DNA from: Acidobacteriota bacterium
Lineage (GTDB): Bacteria > Acidobacteriota > Vicinamibacteria > Vicinamibacterales > 2-12-FULL-66-21
Direction: 5' to 3'
Assembly: GCA_003222675.1 (NCBI GenBank)
Contig: QHWT01000096.1
Span: forward strand, 40,812-103,935
Length of the DNA: 63,124 nucleotides
The first letter of the stretch is position 1; every line of letters starts with the position of its first letter. The notes under the pieces were generated by a model, which had not been told where the DNA came from, did no database searches, and saw only the letters and a program-made list of their open reading frames with translations. Below are positions 25,875 through 35,297 of the stretch, one piece after another. The translations under genes and the position numbers were made by a program.

Positions 25875-27839
25875 GTGTATCATGAACGCGTGAGTGCCCC
25901 TACGGCTCGAGCGCACCGGACCTGGCAGGCGGGAGAGATCTTCACCGTCAACGATGCCACCGAACTCTACGAGGTCGATCGGTGGGGCAAAGGGTATTTC
26001 TCGATTTCGAAGGACGGCCACGTCCTCGTTCACCCGACGAAGGATCCGTCGCGCGCGATTGACCTGAAGCAGCTCACCGATCATCTGATGCTCCGCGGCA
26101 TCGGGCTGCCCGTGCTCATCCGGTTTCGCGACATCCTGCGGCACCGCGTCGGCGATATACACAACGCCTTTCACAGCGCGATCAACCAGCACAATTACGA
26201 AGGCCGTTACGTCTGCGTCTACCCGATCAAGGTGAACCAGCAGCGCCAGGTCGTAGAGGAGGTCCTTGACTTCGGCCGCGAGTATGGATTCGGTCTCGAA
26301 GCGGGCTCCAAGCCGGAGCTGCTGGCGGTGATGGCGCAGGCCTACAACGACACGCCGATTATCTGCAACGGCTTCAAGGACGCCGAGTTCATCGAGATGG
26401 CGATGCTCGCCCAGAAACTGGGTCGGATCGTCATCCCGGTCGTCGAGAAGTACACGGAGCTCGGCCTCATTCTCAAATATGCCGAGAAGGTCGGCGTCCG
26501 GCCGCAGATCGGCATGCGGGTGAAGCTGGCCGCCCGTGGCGGCGGCCGCTGGCAGGGTTCAGGCGGCTACCGCTCGAAGTTCGGTCTGACGGTCGCTGAG
26601 GTCCTCCGGGGGCTCGATGAGCTGAAAACTCTCGGCATGCAGGACTGCTTCAAGCTGCTGCACTTCCATCTGGGCAGCCAGATTCCGAACATCCGCATCG
26701 TGAAGGGGGCGCTGAACGAGTCGGCGCGCGTCTACGCCGAGCTCGTGAAGGCGGGTGCAGGACTTCAGTACCTCGACGTCGGCGGCGGGCTTGGGGTCGA
26801 TTACGACGGGTCCCAGACCAACTTCGAGTCCAGCGTCAACTACACGCTCGAGGAGTACGCCAACGACGTCGTCTACCACATTCAGACGGTGTGCGATGAT
26901 GCCGGCGTCAAGCACCCGACAATCGTCTCGGAGAGCGGCCGGGCGATCGTCGCCTACCATTCCGTGCTGATCTTCAACGTACTGGGCGTGTCGGCGTTCG
27001 GTGAGGAGAAGATCCCGGACGCGATCTCGCCGGATGAAGCGGAGCAGCCTGTCATCGATCTGCTCGAGACATATCAGAACCTGTCCATCAGGAATGCTCT
27101 CGAGAGCTACCACGATGCGCAGCAGGCGCTCGACATGGCGCTGAACCTGTTCACGGGCGGGTACCTGCCGCTCGACCAGCGGTGCCAGGCGGAGAACCTC
27201 TATTGGGCGATTCTGGTCAAGCTGCGGAAGCTCGTCAGCCAGATGGAGGACGTCCCCGAAGACCTCCAGGGGCTCGACGATGCGATGGCGGACACGTATT
27301 TCTGTAATTTCTCGCTGTTCCAGTCGATCCCCGACAGCTGGGCGATCAAGCAGCTCTTCCCGGTGATGCCGATCCATCACCTGAACCGGGCGCCAAGTCA
27401 CCACGCCGTCCTCGGCGACATCACCTGCGATTCCGACGGCAAGATCGACTCCTTCATCGATCGGCGCGACGTGAAGCGCACGCTGCCGCTGCACACGGTC
27501 AACGGCGACCCGTACTATCTGGGCGTGTTCCTCGTGGGGGCTTACCAGGAGATCCTGGGGGACCTGCACAACCTGTTCGGCGATACCCACGCCGTCCACG
27601 TCAGCCTCGACGAGGGTGGCAATGTGGTGCTCGACGCGGTGATCAAGGGAGATACGGTCCGCGAGGTTCTGGACTACGTCGAGTTCGATGCGGAGACGCT
27701 CGTCAGGAAGCTGCGGCAGGACGTCGAGCTCGCGGTGCGAGAAGGCCGGATGTCGTACGAAGAGTCCGGCCGTCTCCTCGAATTCTACGAAGAAGGGCTC
27801 CACGGGTACACGTACCTCGAGGAGCCCAGAGAACGATAG
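25875..27839 (+). CDS. speA: biosynthetic arginine decarboxylase
   Basis: The 654-residue protein is a full-length SpeA-type, PLP-dependent arginine decarboxylase that makes agmatine for polyamine synthesis. The PLP lysine is K119 in VYPIKVNQQ. LHFHLGSQIPN, YLDVGGGLGVDYDG and SESGRAIVAYH mark the barrel and substrate site, and the C-terminal beta domain holds the conserved NCNFSLFQSIPD-type sequence (here YFCNFSLFQSIPDSW). GTG 25875 or GTG 25890 may be the start; the nearby ATG 25881 is out of frame. No other polyamine gene is adjacent. Confidence 0.96.
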   Translation: MYHERVSAPTARAHRTWQAGEIFTVNDATELYEVDRWGKGYFSISKDGHVLVHPTKDPSRAIDLKQLTDHLMLRGIGLPVLIRFRDILRHRVGDIHNAFHSAINQHNYEGRYVCVYPIKVNQQRQVVEEVLDFGREYGFGLEAGSKPELLAVMAQAYNDTPIICNGFKDAEFIEMAMLAQKLGRIVIPVVEKYTELGLILKYAEKVGVRPQIGMRVKLAARGGGRWQGSGGYRSKFGLTVAEVLRGLDELKTLGMQDCFKLLHFHLGSQIPNIRIVKGALNESARVYAELVKAGAGLQYLDVGGGLGVDYDGSQTNFESSVNYTLEEYANDVVYHIQTVCDDAGVKHPTIVSESGRAIVAYHSVLIFNVLGVSAFGEEKIPDAISPDEAEQPVIDLLETYQNLSIRNALESYHDAQQALDMALNLFTGGYLPLDQRCQAENLYWAILVKLRKLVSQMEDVPEDLQGLDDAMADTYFCNFSLFQSIPDSWAIKQLFPVMPIHHLNRAPSHHAVLGDITCDSDGKIDSFIDRRDVKRTLPLHTVNGDPYYLGVFLVGAYQEILGDLHNLFGDTHAVHVSLDEGGNVVLDAVIKGDTVREVLDYVEFDAETLVRKLRQDVELAVREGRMSYEESGRLLEFYEEGLHGYTYLEEPRER

Positions 27840-27855
27840 AGCCGGTCTAAAAAAA

Positions 27856-27959
27856 GTAAGGCGGGTCTGAAGACCCGCCCTACCGATCCATCGTTGCGGC
27901 CCTACCGATCAATCGTCGTGGCTTCCGCCTTCCGGCTTCGCCGAAGGCTTCGGCGGAAG
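27856..27959. repeat. palindromes of both subfamilies downstream of speA
   Basis: GGCGGGTC-TGAA-GACCCGCC bracketed by GTAAG and CTAC (27856-27883) is followed by a more complex GTGGCTTCCGCC...GGCGGAAG hairpin (27918-27959) with an extra inner CGGCTTCGCCG hairpin. It lies between convergent genes, 3 bp from the HAF-protein stop codon. Confidence 0.82.
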
Positions 27960-27962
27960 ATC

Positions 27963-30008
27963 CTATCGCCGCGCGAGCAGCTTCAGCAGTTCCTTCCACT
28001 CACGCTTGGCGAGCGTGAACTGATCCCGCTTGTGACCGGGGGTCGTGCTCGACGCATCGCCTTCCCTGGCCACGCGGACGTCCACGGACTTTTCGGTCTT
28101 GTTGCCCGCGCTATCCGCGCACGTGACGTGCAGCGTGTAGATGCGCGTGGAGTGGTCGTTGTCCTTGGCCGCGCGCACCTGGGCTGTGAAGTTGCCCGTG
28201 ATCACGGCGTCCGCGGGTGCGAGGTCCGACGAGGCAATTGACGTAATCGAGCACGCCGGCATCGAGTCGACGTCATCGGTCGCGGTGACCGAGACAGAGA
28301 CCGCAACCATCTTTCCGTTTGCCGGCCAGATGAAGTATGGAGACGCGCTCAAGCTGCTGATCACGGGCGCTGTCGTATCAGCGGGCACGTACACCGCCGT
28401 CGCCGCCCAGCTCGAATTGCCCGAACTGTCTGTGCAGACCGCGTTCAACGCGTATGTGCGGCCACCCACGGCGCGAACCGATGCGGTGTTCACTCCTGTC
28501 GCTGCGAAGTCGCCGTCAGGTGCACTGTTGCTGCTCGTGATGGACCCGAGGCGGCACGACGGTGGGTCGCCGGAGTCGTCGGTCGCCGCGACCGAGATCG
28601 TGACGGTGACCATCTGGTTCAGCGGAGGCCAGATTGTCGCGGGCGTCGCGCTCAGGTTCGTGAAGACGGGGCCGGTCGTGTCGGGCGGGACCACGACATT
28701 CGCGGATGCCTGCGCCGCGTTGCCGGCGGCGTCCACGCACGTCACGAAGAAGGAATAGGTCGCGCCGCCGACCGCTCGCACATATCCGGAAAGCGGACCG
28801 GACACCGAGAAGTTACCGGCAGGGGCGCCGTGCCCGTCGACGCTCGTGACCGAGCAGGTGGGCGCCAGATCGCGATCGTCGACCGCGTTGACCGCCACGT
28901 TCACCGGAACCATCGCCTTGTTGGGCGGCACGATCGACGCGGGCGTGACCGTGACGCTGTTGATCGTCGGCGCCGTCTTGTCCGGCGGCACCGCAAGCGT
29001 CAGCAGGAACGCACGCGGCTGGTCGTTGAACATGCCCGAGCCGATAATCTGCCCGGCGGAGTTGACCGCCTTCGCCTGCTGCAGCACCCAGCCCGCATCA
29101 GCGGGGATGCGCGTGTTCAGATCGAATGAGCCGTCCGCCGCGGTGTGCGCGAAGGCGCGCAGCTCGAATGTCGTCGGCGACGTGTACCAGCCGACGGTCG
29201 TGCCGTTGGACGTCCCCTCGGCGCCGCTCGACGCCGCATCGAACGTGTCGAGATCGACGAGTCCACCGGCGTAGCGGAATGCGCGGAAGCTCCCATTTCG
29301 CAGTGCGCGTCCCGACACGCGCCCGGCGCCGTCGATCCCGACCGCGACGCTCGTCGTGCCGTCCGGGAAGGCCCCGATGTCCGTCAGCGTGCCGTCCACT
29401 TCCGCGCGGAATGCGTGCTGCGACCCGTCGGGCAGCGACGCCGTTCCCGCGATCTGTCCGGCGTCGTTGACGCCCGACGCCGTTCCGAACGCGCCGCCAT
29501 CGAACGTGGGCACCGCAACGGCGGGCAGCCCTCGAGCCGCGCGCCACGCGCGATTGCCGTCCGGCGTATCGCCCGATCCGACGACCTCGCCGTTGTTGTT
29601 GATCGCCATGCCGAACGAGAAGTTTCCCCCGGGCAGCGGCTCGATCACCTCGACGCCCGTGCCGTCGACGTAGCGGAACGCCCGCCACATCCAGTTGTCG
29701 TTCAGCAGATAGCCGACGACATCGCCATGGTCGTTGATGCCGAGGGCGAGGCTCATCGTGTTCTCGAGTCCCGGTACGTACGACCACGCGCCGTCGCGGA
29801 AGCGGGCTGCGCGCGGCCCACCGTCGCCGCTGAAGAATCCGGATATCTCTCCTGAGGCGTTGATAGCGGTCACGTTCGGCGGATGGCCGTCAAGCGTGCC
29901 GAGATCCTGGACCGAGTAGAGCGGCGCTTCCGCGCCGACCCGGTTCATCGAGGGGAGAATGAAGATAACGAGCGCCGCAGTGAACCCCGCCAGGATCGTG
30001 CGCCTCAT
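27963..30008 (-). CDS. exported HAF-repeat protein with three Ig-like modules
   Basis: From ATG 30008, preceded by GGAGG, the product is 681 residues. A signal peptide (MRRTILAGFTAALVIFILPS) leads into at least six HAF-type repeats of the form AFRY...GxxxDLGTFxxxxSxAxGINxxGxxxG (residues 40-370). Three copies of a roughly 95-residue Ig-like module then begin with TAPTINSVTVTP, TTGPVFTNLSATP and TTAPVISSLSASP. The charged tail lacks a PEP-CTERM signal. It is a secreted, probably surface-associated beta-rich protein; its ligand is unknown. The leader can fold so that the ribosome-binding site is paired. Confidence 0.85.
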   Translation of the reverse strand: MRRTILAGFTAALVIFILPSMNRVGAEAPLYSVQDLGTLDGHPPNVTAINASGEISGFFSGDGGPRAARFRDGAWSYVPGLENTMSLALGINDHGDVVGYLLNDNWMWRAFRYVDGTGVEVIEPLPGGNFSFGMAINNNGEVVGSGDTPDGNRAWRAARGLPAVAVPTFDGGAFGTASGVNDAGQIAGTASLPDGSQHAFRAEVDGTLTDIGAFPDGTTSVAVGIDGAGRVSGRALRNGSFRAFRYAGGLVDLDTFDAASSGAEGTSNGTTVGWYTSPTTFELRAFAHTAADGSFDLNTRIPADAGWVLQQAKAVNSAGQIIGSGMFNDQPRAFLLTLAVPPDKTAPTINSVTVTPASIVPPNKAMVPVNVAVNAVDDRDLAPTCSVTSVDGHGAPAGNFSVSGPLSGYVRAVGGATYSFFVTCVDAAGNAAQASANVVVPPDTTGPVFTNLSATPATIWPPLNQMVTVTISVAATDDSGDPPSCRLGSITSSNSAPDGDFAATGVNTASVRAVGGRTYALNAVCTDSSGNSSWAATAVYVPADTTAPVISSLSASPYFIWPANGKMVAVSVSVTATDDVDSMPACSITSIASSDLAPADAVITGNFTAQVRAAKDNDHSTRIYTLHVTCADSAGNKTEKSVDVRVAREGDASSTTPGHKRDQFTLAKREWKELLKLLARR

Positions 30009-30017
30009 CACGAAAAC

Positions 30018-30079
30018 CTCCGCGCCAACCTTCAGCAACGGAGGTGCCCCTGAGGGGGCGGTACCGAACCCACGCGGAG
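30018..30079 (-). promoter_or_regulatory. structured leader pairing the ribosome-binding site of the HAF gene
   Basis: On the transcript strand CTCCGCG (complement of 30073-30079) can pair with CGCGGAG (complement of 30018-30024), which contains the Shine-Dalgarno GGAG. Inside this stem are a palindromic CGGTACCG, a GCCCCCTCAGGGGC hairpin and an ACCTCC...AGGT hairpin, giving a possible multi-branched fold. I could not match it to a known riboswitch. Translational control is inference. Confidence 0.45.
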
Positions 30080-30339
30080 TCAGATGATTAGAGAGTGCGA
30101 CAAAAAAGGTCAGTGTACGGGAGATCACAATTTGGGGCGCGATCTCCAATTTCTGCAGTGTGCAGGCAACGCGCACAGTGGCTGGAGTTCCCTCCAATGA
30201 CGCGGGATATGACGCGATGGTCGTTCAGCGTCACTGGCGCGATTACGATTTCAGCCTTCGAGCGCACGGAGGCACTCTCGCCGAAGCGGCGAACAGCCGC
30301 GAAGGCGGACCGTGCACGGTCCAACCGTCCCCCGTCCAC

Positions 30340-32093
30340 CTACTTCCGCATCGCGTCGCGCTTCGCCTTGAACTCGTTACCTGGCTTCCACTCGGGCAGC
30401 TTGTCCGCGTTGGCTACGCGATAGCCGACGGCGAAGAGCAGCTGCGCGTCTTCGGCCGCGCCGCTCAGATCCCAGTCCGGCTTCACTTCGTCGGACGGTG
30501 CGTGATAGTCGTGTTCGGTATACTCGTCGCGTTTCTTCTTGCCCCAGTCCGCAGGTTTTCCGACGAAGTCGACGCCCGAATCCGGATCGAGGGCCGGCAC
30601 GCCCTGCTTCGCGAAGTTGAAATGATCGGACCGGTAGTAAAAACCCTTCTCCGCCTCGGGATCCGCCGTCAGCGTGCGGTTCTGTTCCTGCGCGGCCTGC
30701 CGCAGGTAATCGTCCAGATCGGAGGCTCCGAGTCCGATGACGGTGATGTCCTTCGTTTTTCCCCACTGGTTGATGCCATCGATGTTGATGTTCGCGGCGG
30801 TCTTCGCGAGCGGATACAACGGCGTGACCGAGTAGTACTGTGAGCCGAGCAGGCCCTGCTCTTCGGCCGTCACCATCAGGAAGAGGATCGATCGCTTCGG
30901 CTGCGGTTTCACCTCGGTGAACGCCCGCGCGCGCCGTTGTAGATCGAGTCTCCCTTTACCGGCGCCCCAACGCCGAGATGATCCCAGTGGGCCGAATACG
31001 CGACGTACTCGTCCTTGAGCGCTGGGTCGCTCCCTTCGAGCTTTGCCACGACGTTCCTTGATTCGATGGTCCGCAGCTTGTTCGCGATACTCATGGTCGC
31101 CTGCACGCTGAGGGGCACGGGCGTGAAATCGCGGCTGACGGCTTTCTTCTTGAGCGCGTCGTAATCCTGTCCGCCGAGCGCGAACAGTTTCCGAGCGGCC
31201 TCTGTGGTGATCCAACCTTCGATGTTCACGCGCCCCATGTTCTTGTCGGGCGTCACGATGTCGAATTTCTCATTCAGGTTGCCCTGGACGACGGAAAAGG
31301 GGTAGCCCGCACGCTCGGCCTCGTGAACGATCAGCACGGCTGCCGCCCCTTTACGCGCGCCTTCCTCGAACTTGTACGTCCAGCGACCGTAGTAGGTCAT
31401 CGCCTTGCCACCGAAGGTCCTGGGATCGAGCTTCGCGGCGTCAGCCGGATCGGGAACCGGGGGATCGTTGACGAGCACGACAATCGTCTTGCCTTTCACC
31501 TCGACGTCCTTGAAGTCGTTCCAGTTGAATTCGGGCGCTTCGACGCCGTAGCCTGCGAAGATGACGTCCGATTTCGCGATCGACGCGCTGTCGGCCACGT
31601 GCTTCGTCCACGCGACGACATCGTCTTTCCATTTGAGACCGAGCGCCTGCGATCCCTTCACAAACGTCAGCGGGCGCGTGTTCGTCGCCGTGATGCCGAC
31701 GAGCGGCACCTTTTGAACGAATGTCCCGTCGGGATTTCCGGGCTTCAGCTTGAGGTCCTGGAACTGCGTCTCGATGTACGCGACGCTCAGCTCTTCGCCG
31801 TTCGTGCCGGGCGCGCGCCCCTCGAACTTGTTCGATGACATCACCTTGATGTGCTGAAGCACACGCTGCGGATCGATTTTCGGCAGCGAGGCAAGCGGCA
31901 CGGCCGGCGCAGGCAGCGCCGTGGACGGCTGCGCGGCACTGGCCGGCGCTGGTGCGGGCGAAGCGGCCGGTTGTGCGGCGGTGGAGGCCGGCTGCGAGGC
32001 CGAGGCCGCGGGCTCCTCCTTGCGGCTGCAGGCGAATGAGGCGAGCACGAATGCAGCGAGGGAGGCGGCAACTAAGGCTCGAATAGTGTGCAT
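30340..32093 (-). pseudogene. M28-family lipoprotein peptidase broken by a short internal deletion
   Basis: The gene starts at ATG 32093 with a lipoprotein signal (FVLASFAC), a proline/alanine linker and a PA-like insert domain, and reads as an M28 aminopeptidase up to [10 protein letters not shown]...GDSIYNGA (about 30930). There the frame shifts and continues as [29 protein letters not shown] to the stop at 30340. The usual LDNASGTAALLE between these blocks is absent, so the metal-bridging aspartate is lost together with the frame. The missing piece is about 40 nt. Either the gene is inactive or the assembly has collapsed here. Confidence 0.85.
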
Positions 32094-32104
32094 ACGGAAA
32101 TACT

Positions 32105-32473
32105 CCATATCGTTGGCTTCGCCGTGCCGAGCCAGACGACCTTCGAATTGGATGGCGCCACGGCAACTGCGCCGGTGGAGACGAACGGTTCCTTCTCTGT
32201 CAGTGACGAGAACGATCGCGCCACTATCGGTGGTCTTCATCAACCCGCCATGACCGGTCGCGACATAGAACGTCCGCGGATTCTCGGGTCGAACGCGATC
32301 TCCGAGATGCGCCCGCCCATCACAGCGGGTCCAATCGCGCGCGCCGACAGCGCCTTCAACATCGGCGCCGTGAGCGTCACGCCGGCTTTCTGCGCCGCCT
32401 TCGGCGCCTGCGTAGAAGACACGACTCCGCACGACATCAGTGCCGCAAAGGTGATGCAAGTCCTGCGAAACAT
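32105..32473 (-). pseudogene. N-terminal remnant of a BNR/sortilin-like beta-propeller protein
   Basis: A signal peptide and KALSARAIGPAVMGGRISEIAFDP run in one frame, ENPRTFYVATGHGGLMKTTDSG in another, and VAPSNSKVVWLGT with EAND in a third. This is the start of the VPS10/BNR-like exported proteins common in Acidobacteriota. At least two frameshifts and the loss of everything after about 120 codons (normally about 1000) show decay. It directly precedes the M28 remnant on the same strand. Confidence 0.72.
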
Positions 32474-32664
32474 CCCCCAATTCTATTCACGCTTTCCGCT
32501 TGCCACGTACGACTTCACGCCGAGGTCGCAGAGCGTTTCTGGTTCTACGTACGCAACTTGGAGTTCTCTGCGGCCTCCGCGCTCCGCGTGAGCCACGTCC
32601 GTGATTCGCCGCGCGCGCCGTTATCACCTAGCCGATTTCTATCAATCTCGGACATTCTTGAAGC

Positions 32665-33180
32665 GTGCGCTGCAAGCGGGGATATGTTGCCCTCGAGCGG
32701 GCGCTCTCGAAGCTGGGCGCCGCATCCCGGACCGACGCGCGGCGGCTGGTGCGCGACGGGGCGGTCACGGTGAATGGCATCGCGGCGCGCGATCCGCTGA
32801 CGCCGGTATCGCCAGAGCGCGACGACATCCGGGTTCGAGGGACGCGCGCGGCGCGGAAGACCTGGCGGACGATCGCATTTCACAAGCCGCGCAGCACCGT
32901 GACCACCCGGCGGGATCCCGAGGGGCGCGCGACGGTGTTCGATGTGCTTGGTGACGCCGCCAAGGGACTGATTGCCATCGGCCGGCTGGACTTCGCGACG
33001 AGGGGCCTCCTCCTGCTGACGAACGACACGCAGCTCGCCGAGCGACTCACCAATCCGGCGAACGACGTGCGGCGCTCGTACGTTGTTACCGTGCGAGGCG
33101 AGGTAACGGATGAAAGCTGCGCGCGGCTCGAAGAGGGCGTGGCGGGTTCGAAGGGTCGAAGGATCCCTGCCAAAAAGTAA
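32665..33180 (+). pseudogene. RsuA/RluB-type pseudouridine synthase, 3' end replaced by an array
   Basis: The product has the S4-type RNA-binding start (RALSKLGAASRTDARRLVRDGAVTVNG) and the synthase core with the catalytic-aspartate motif GRLDFATRGLLLLTND. It ends at 171 residues with GSKGRRIPAKK where the family continues for some 60-70 residues. The last codons lie in a tandem array of TCGAAG units, so the natural C-terminus was lost at the array. A GTG at 32665 is the likely start. Function is doubtful because part of the active-site fold is missing. Confidence 0.72.
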
Positions 33181-33220
33181 AAGCCCCGTTCGAATCTTCG
33201 AGTCTCCTCGACTCCTTCGA
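33145..33220. repeat. inverted tandem-array pair at the truncated end of the pseudouridine synthase gene
   Basis: GGTTCGAAGGGTCGAAGGAT on the left and TTCGAATCTTCGAGTC, CTCGACTCCTTCGA on the right are complementary over a loop of about 30 nt. The left arm is translated as the last residues of the pseudouridine synthase fragment. Confidence 0.75.
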
Positions 33221-33233
33221 TTGAAAGGCTTCC

Positions 33234-34840
33234 TCACACGGTTTTCGTGATCGGCCTATCCAGACTTCCGGCACGGAACCAGCGATAGCCATAGGCGTCC
33301 AGCTCGATGGCGTGGCGGCCGCTCTCGTCCGCGTCGCTGCGCTCCTGGCGAAGCAGATTGGTGAGCACGTTACCTTGCGGACTATCAACGCGCAGCCGCA
33401 CCGCGCACGGCTTGTCGCCGAGGTTGTGGACGAACACGCTCGTGCGGTCGTCCCAGTCGTAGCGTATGGCAAGCACCTGGTCGGTGCCGGCCGGCAGGAT
33501 CTTCCAGTCGCCCCACCCGATTTCGGGGCACTCCTTCCGCATGCGGATCGTGCGTTCCGTCCAGTTCAGGAACGAGTCGGGATCGCGCCGCTGATCTGCG
33601 ACGTTCACGCGACGGTAGCCGTAGATGGGATCGTTGACGAGGCGGCGGATCGGCCGGCGCGCCGTCGTGAAGCCGCCGTGACGATCCGGTGACCACTGCA
33701 TCGGCGTCCGCGCCGCGTAGCGTTCGGGCAGCCCGAGGTCGTCACCCATGCCGATCTCGTCGCCATACCGGATGACCGGGGTTCCGGGCAGCGTGAACAT
33801 CAGGCTGTACGCGAGTTCGAGTCGCCGCCGATCGTTGTTCATCATGGGCGCGAGTCGCCGACGGATCCCGCGGTTGTAAAGCTGCATGTGCTTCTTGGGG
33901 CCGAACGCCTCGAACACCCTGTCTCGCTGCGTCGGCGTCAGCCTGCCGAGATCGAGCTCGTCGTGCGTGCGCAGGAAGATGCCCCACTGCGCCGACGCGG
34001 GCCGATCGTGAGTCGCTTCGAGCGCGTCCTTGAGCGGGCCTGCGTCTCCGGTCGCAAGCGTGTAGAACATCCGCTGGTTGACCCAGAAGTTCAGCATCAT
34101 CTGCAGGCGGTCGCCGCCGTCGCCGAAGTACTCCATGCTTTCGCCCGGCGGGACGTTCGCCTCCGCCAGCAGAATCGCATCGCGAACGCGCCACTGCAGG
34201 AAGTCGCGTATCTCGTGCAGCAGCTCGTAGTCGCGCGAGGGACGCACCTTGGCGCCCTTGCGTTCGATGAAGAACGGCACCGCGTCCATGCGGAAGCCGG
34301 ACACGCCGCTGGATTGTGCGCGTTCAGGTCCGGCTGGAAATCGTAGAACCGGTGAAAGAAGTACGCGCCGGCCACCGGATCGCGCGTCCACGTGGCGCGC
34401 TGCACGCCGGGAAATACCATCCCCTTGTTCCAGTTCTTCGGGCGCGACTTGGACCAGATGTACCAATCGCGGTAACGCGATGAAGGGTCCTGGCGCGCGG
34501 CCTTGAACCACGGGTGCTGATCGGAGGTGTGATTGACGACGAGGTCCACGATCACGCGCAGGCCGAGCTGCCGCGCCTGGTTCATGAATTCCACGAAGTG
34601 TCCGAACGTGCCCGTGCGCGGGTGCACACCGTAAAAGTCCGCGACATCGTACCCGTCGTCGCGATTTGGCGACGGATAGAAGGGCATCAGCCAGATGCAC
34701 GTCACGCCGAGACCCGCAAGGTAGTCGAGCCGGTCGGTCAACCCGACGAAATCGCCAACGCCGTCGCCGCTCGAGTCGAGAAACGTCTCGACGTTCAGGC
34801 AATAGATGACGCCCTGCTTGTACCAGAGATCGCGAATCAC
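33234..34840 (-). pseudogene. GH13 alpha-amylase/trehalose synthase-like gene with internal deletion
   Basis: Starting at GTG 34840 (IRDLWYKQGVIYCLNVETFLD), this is a GH13 enzyme close to trehalose synthase (FYPSPNRDDGYDVADFYGVH, DLVVNHTSDQHPWF, WNKGMVFPG). Just after FYDFQPDLNAHNP (about 34310) the frame shifts, and the sequence resumes at GVSGFRMDAVPFF with LLAEANVPPGE, RTHDELDLGRL and the C-terminal beta domain to 33234. About 15 residues that link these blocks in homologues are missing. The catalytic nucleophile, acid/base and third aspartate are all still encoded. Without the shift the protein would be about 535-550 residues. Confidence 0.85.
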
Positions 34841-34865
34841 ATCCCGGAGTTGAGCAATCCGCGTT

Positions 34866-34909
34866 CCAACCGGCAACTGACAACCGGCTACGGGCAACCG
34901 ACAACCGGC
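34866..34909. repeat. single-arm tandem array, unit CAACCGG
   Basis: CAACCGGCAACTGACAACCG and further CAACCGG units lie between the divergent GH13 and padR genes, immediately before the padR -35 element. The unit resembles those at 21953 and 50060. Confidence 0.7.
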
Positions 34910-34937
34910 TTGACACCTATCAACATAGGTATATGAT
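34910..34937 (+). promoter_or_regulatory. padR promoter with a palindromic operator between -35 and -10
   Basis: TTGACA (34910-34915) and TATGAT (34932-34937) are 16 bp apart and close to the sigma-70 consensus. The spacer contains the perfect palindrome ACCTATCAACATAGGT (34915-34930). The ATG at 34947 lies only 9 nt after the -10, so the transcript has almost no leader. A PadR dimer on the palindrome would block polymerase and autoregulate the operon. Confidence 0.78.
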
Positions 34938-34946
34938 GACACCCCT

Positions 34947-35297
34947 ATGCACGATCGCACGACGGTCGATCTCCTGCAAGGCACGCTTGCGGCACTGATT
35001 CTGAAATCCCTGAGCTGGGGGCCGCTCCACGGCTACGGCATCGCGCGGTGGATCGAACAGATCACCGAAGACGAGTTGCTCGTTGAGGAGGGATCGCTCT
35101 ATCCCGCGCTGCACCGCCTCCAGGCGCGCGGGCTCGTCACGTCGGAGTGGACCCTCTCGGAGACGAACCGCCGCGTGCGCTGTTACACGCTCACCGAACA
35201 CGGACGCCAGCAGCTGCGTGCGGAGCTCTCGCGTTGGGAGCGTTTCTCTGAGGTCGTCACGCGTGCGCTGCAGTCGCGCCGGCCGAAAACGGCATGA
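34947..35297 (+). CDS. PadR-family transcriptional regulator
   Basis: The 116-residue protein has the PadR winged helix (LLQGTLAALILKSLSWGPLHGYGIARWI, EEGSLYPALHRLQARGLVTSEW, RRVRCYTLTEHGRQQL). It overlaps the downstream ADOP permease by ATGA, the standard acidobacterial arrangement in which a PadR repressor controls a MacB-like permease. The likely operator is the palindrome in its own promoter. Confidence 0.94.
   Translation: MHDRTTVDLLQGTLAALILKSLSWGPLHGYGIARWIEQITEDELLVEEGSLYPALHRLQARGLVTSEWTLSETNRRVRCYTLTEHGRQQLRAELSRWERFSEVVTRALQSRRPKTA

Noticed and set aside
26559-27803. 414-codon antisense frame within speA
   Set aside because: Shadow of a strongly conserved sense gene.
30018-30079. 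Cyclic-di-GMP (GEMM) riboswitch
   Set aside because: The conserved GEMM core sequences are absent; only a generic structured leader can be supported.
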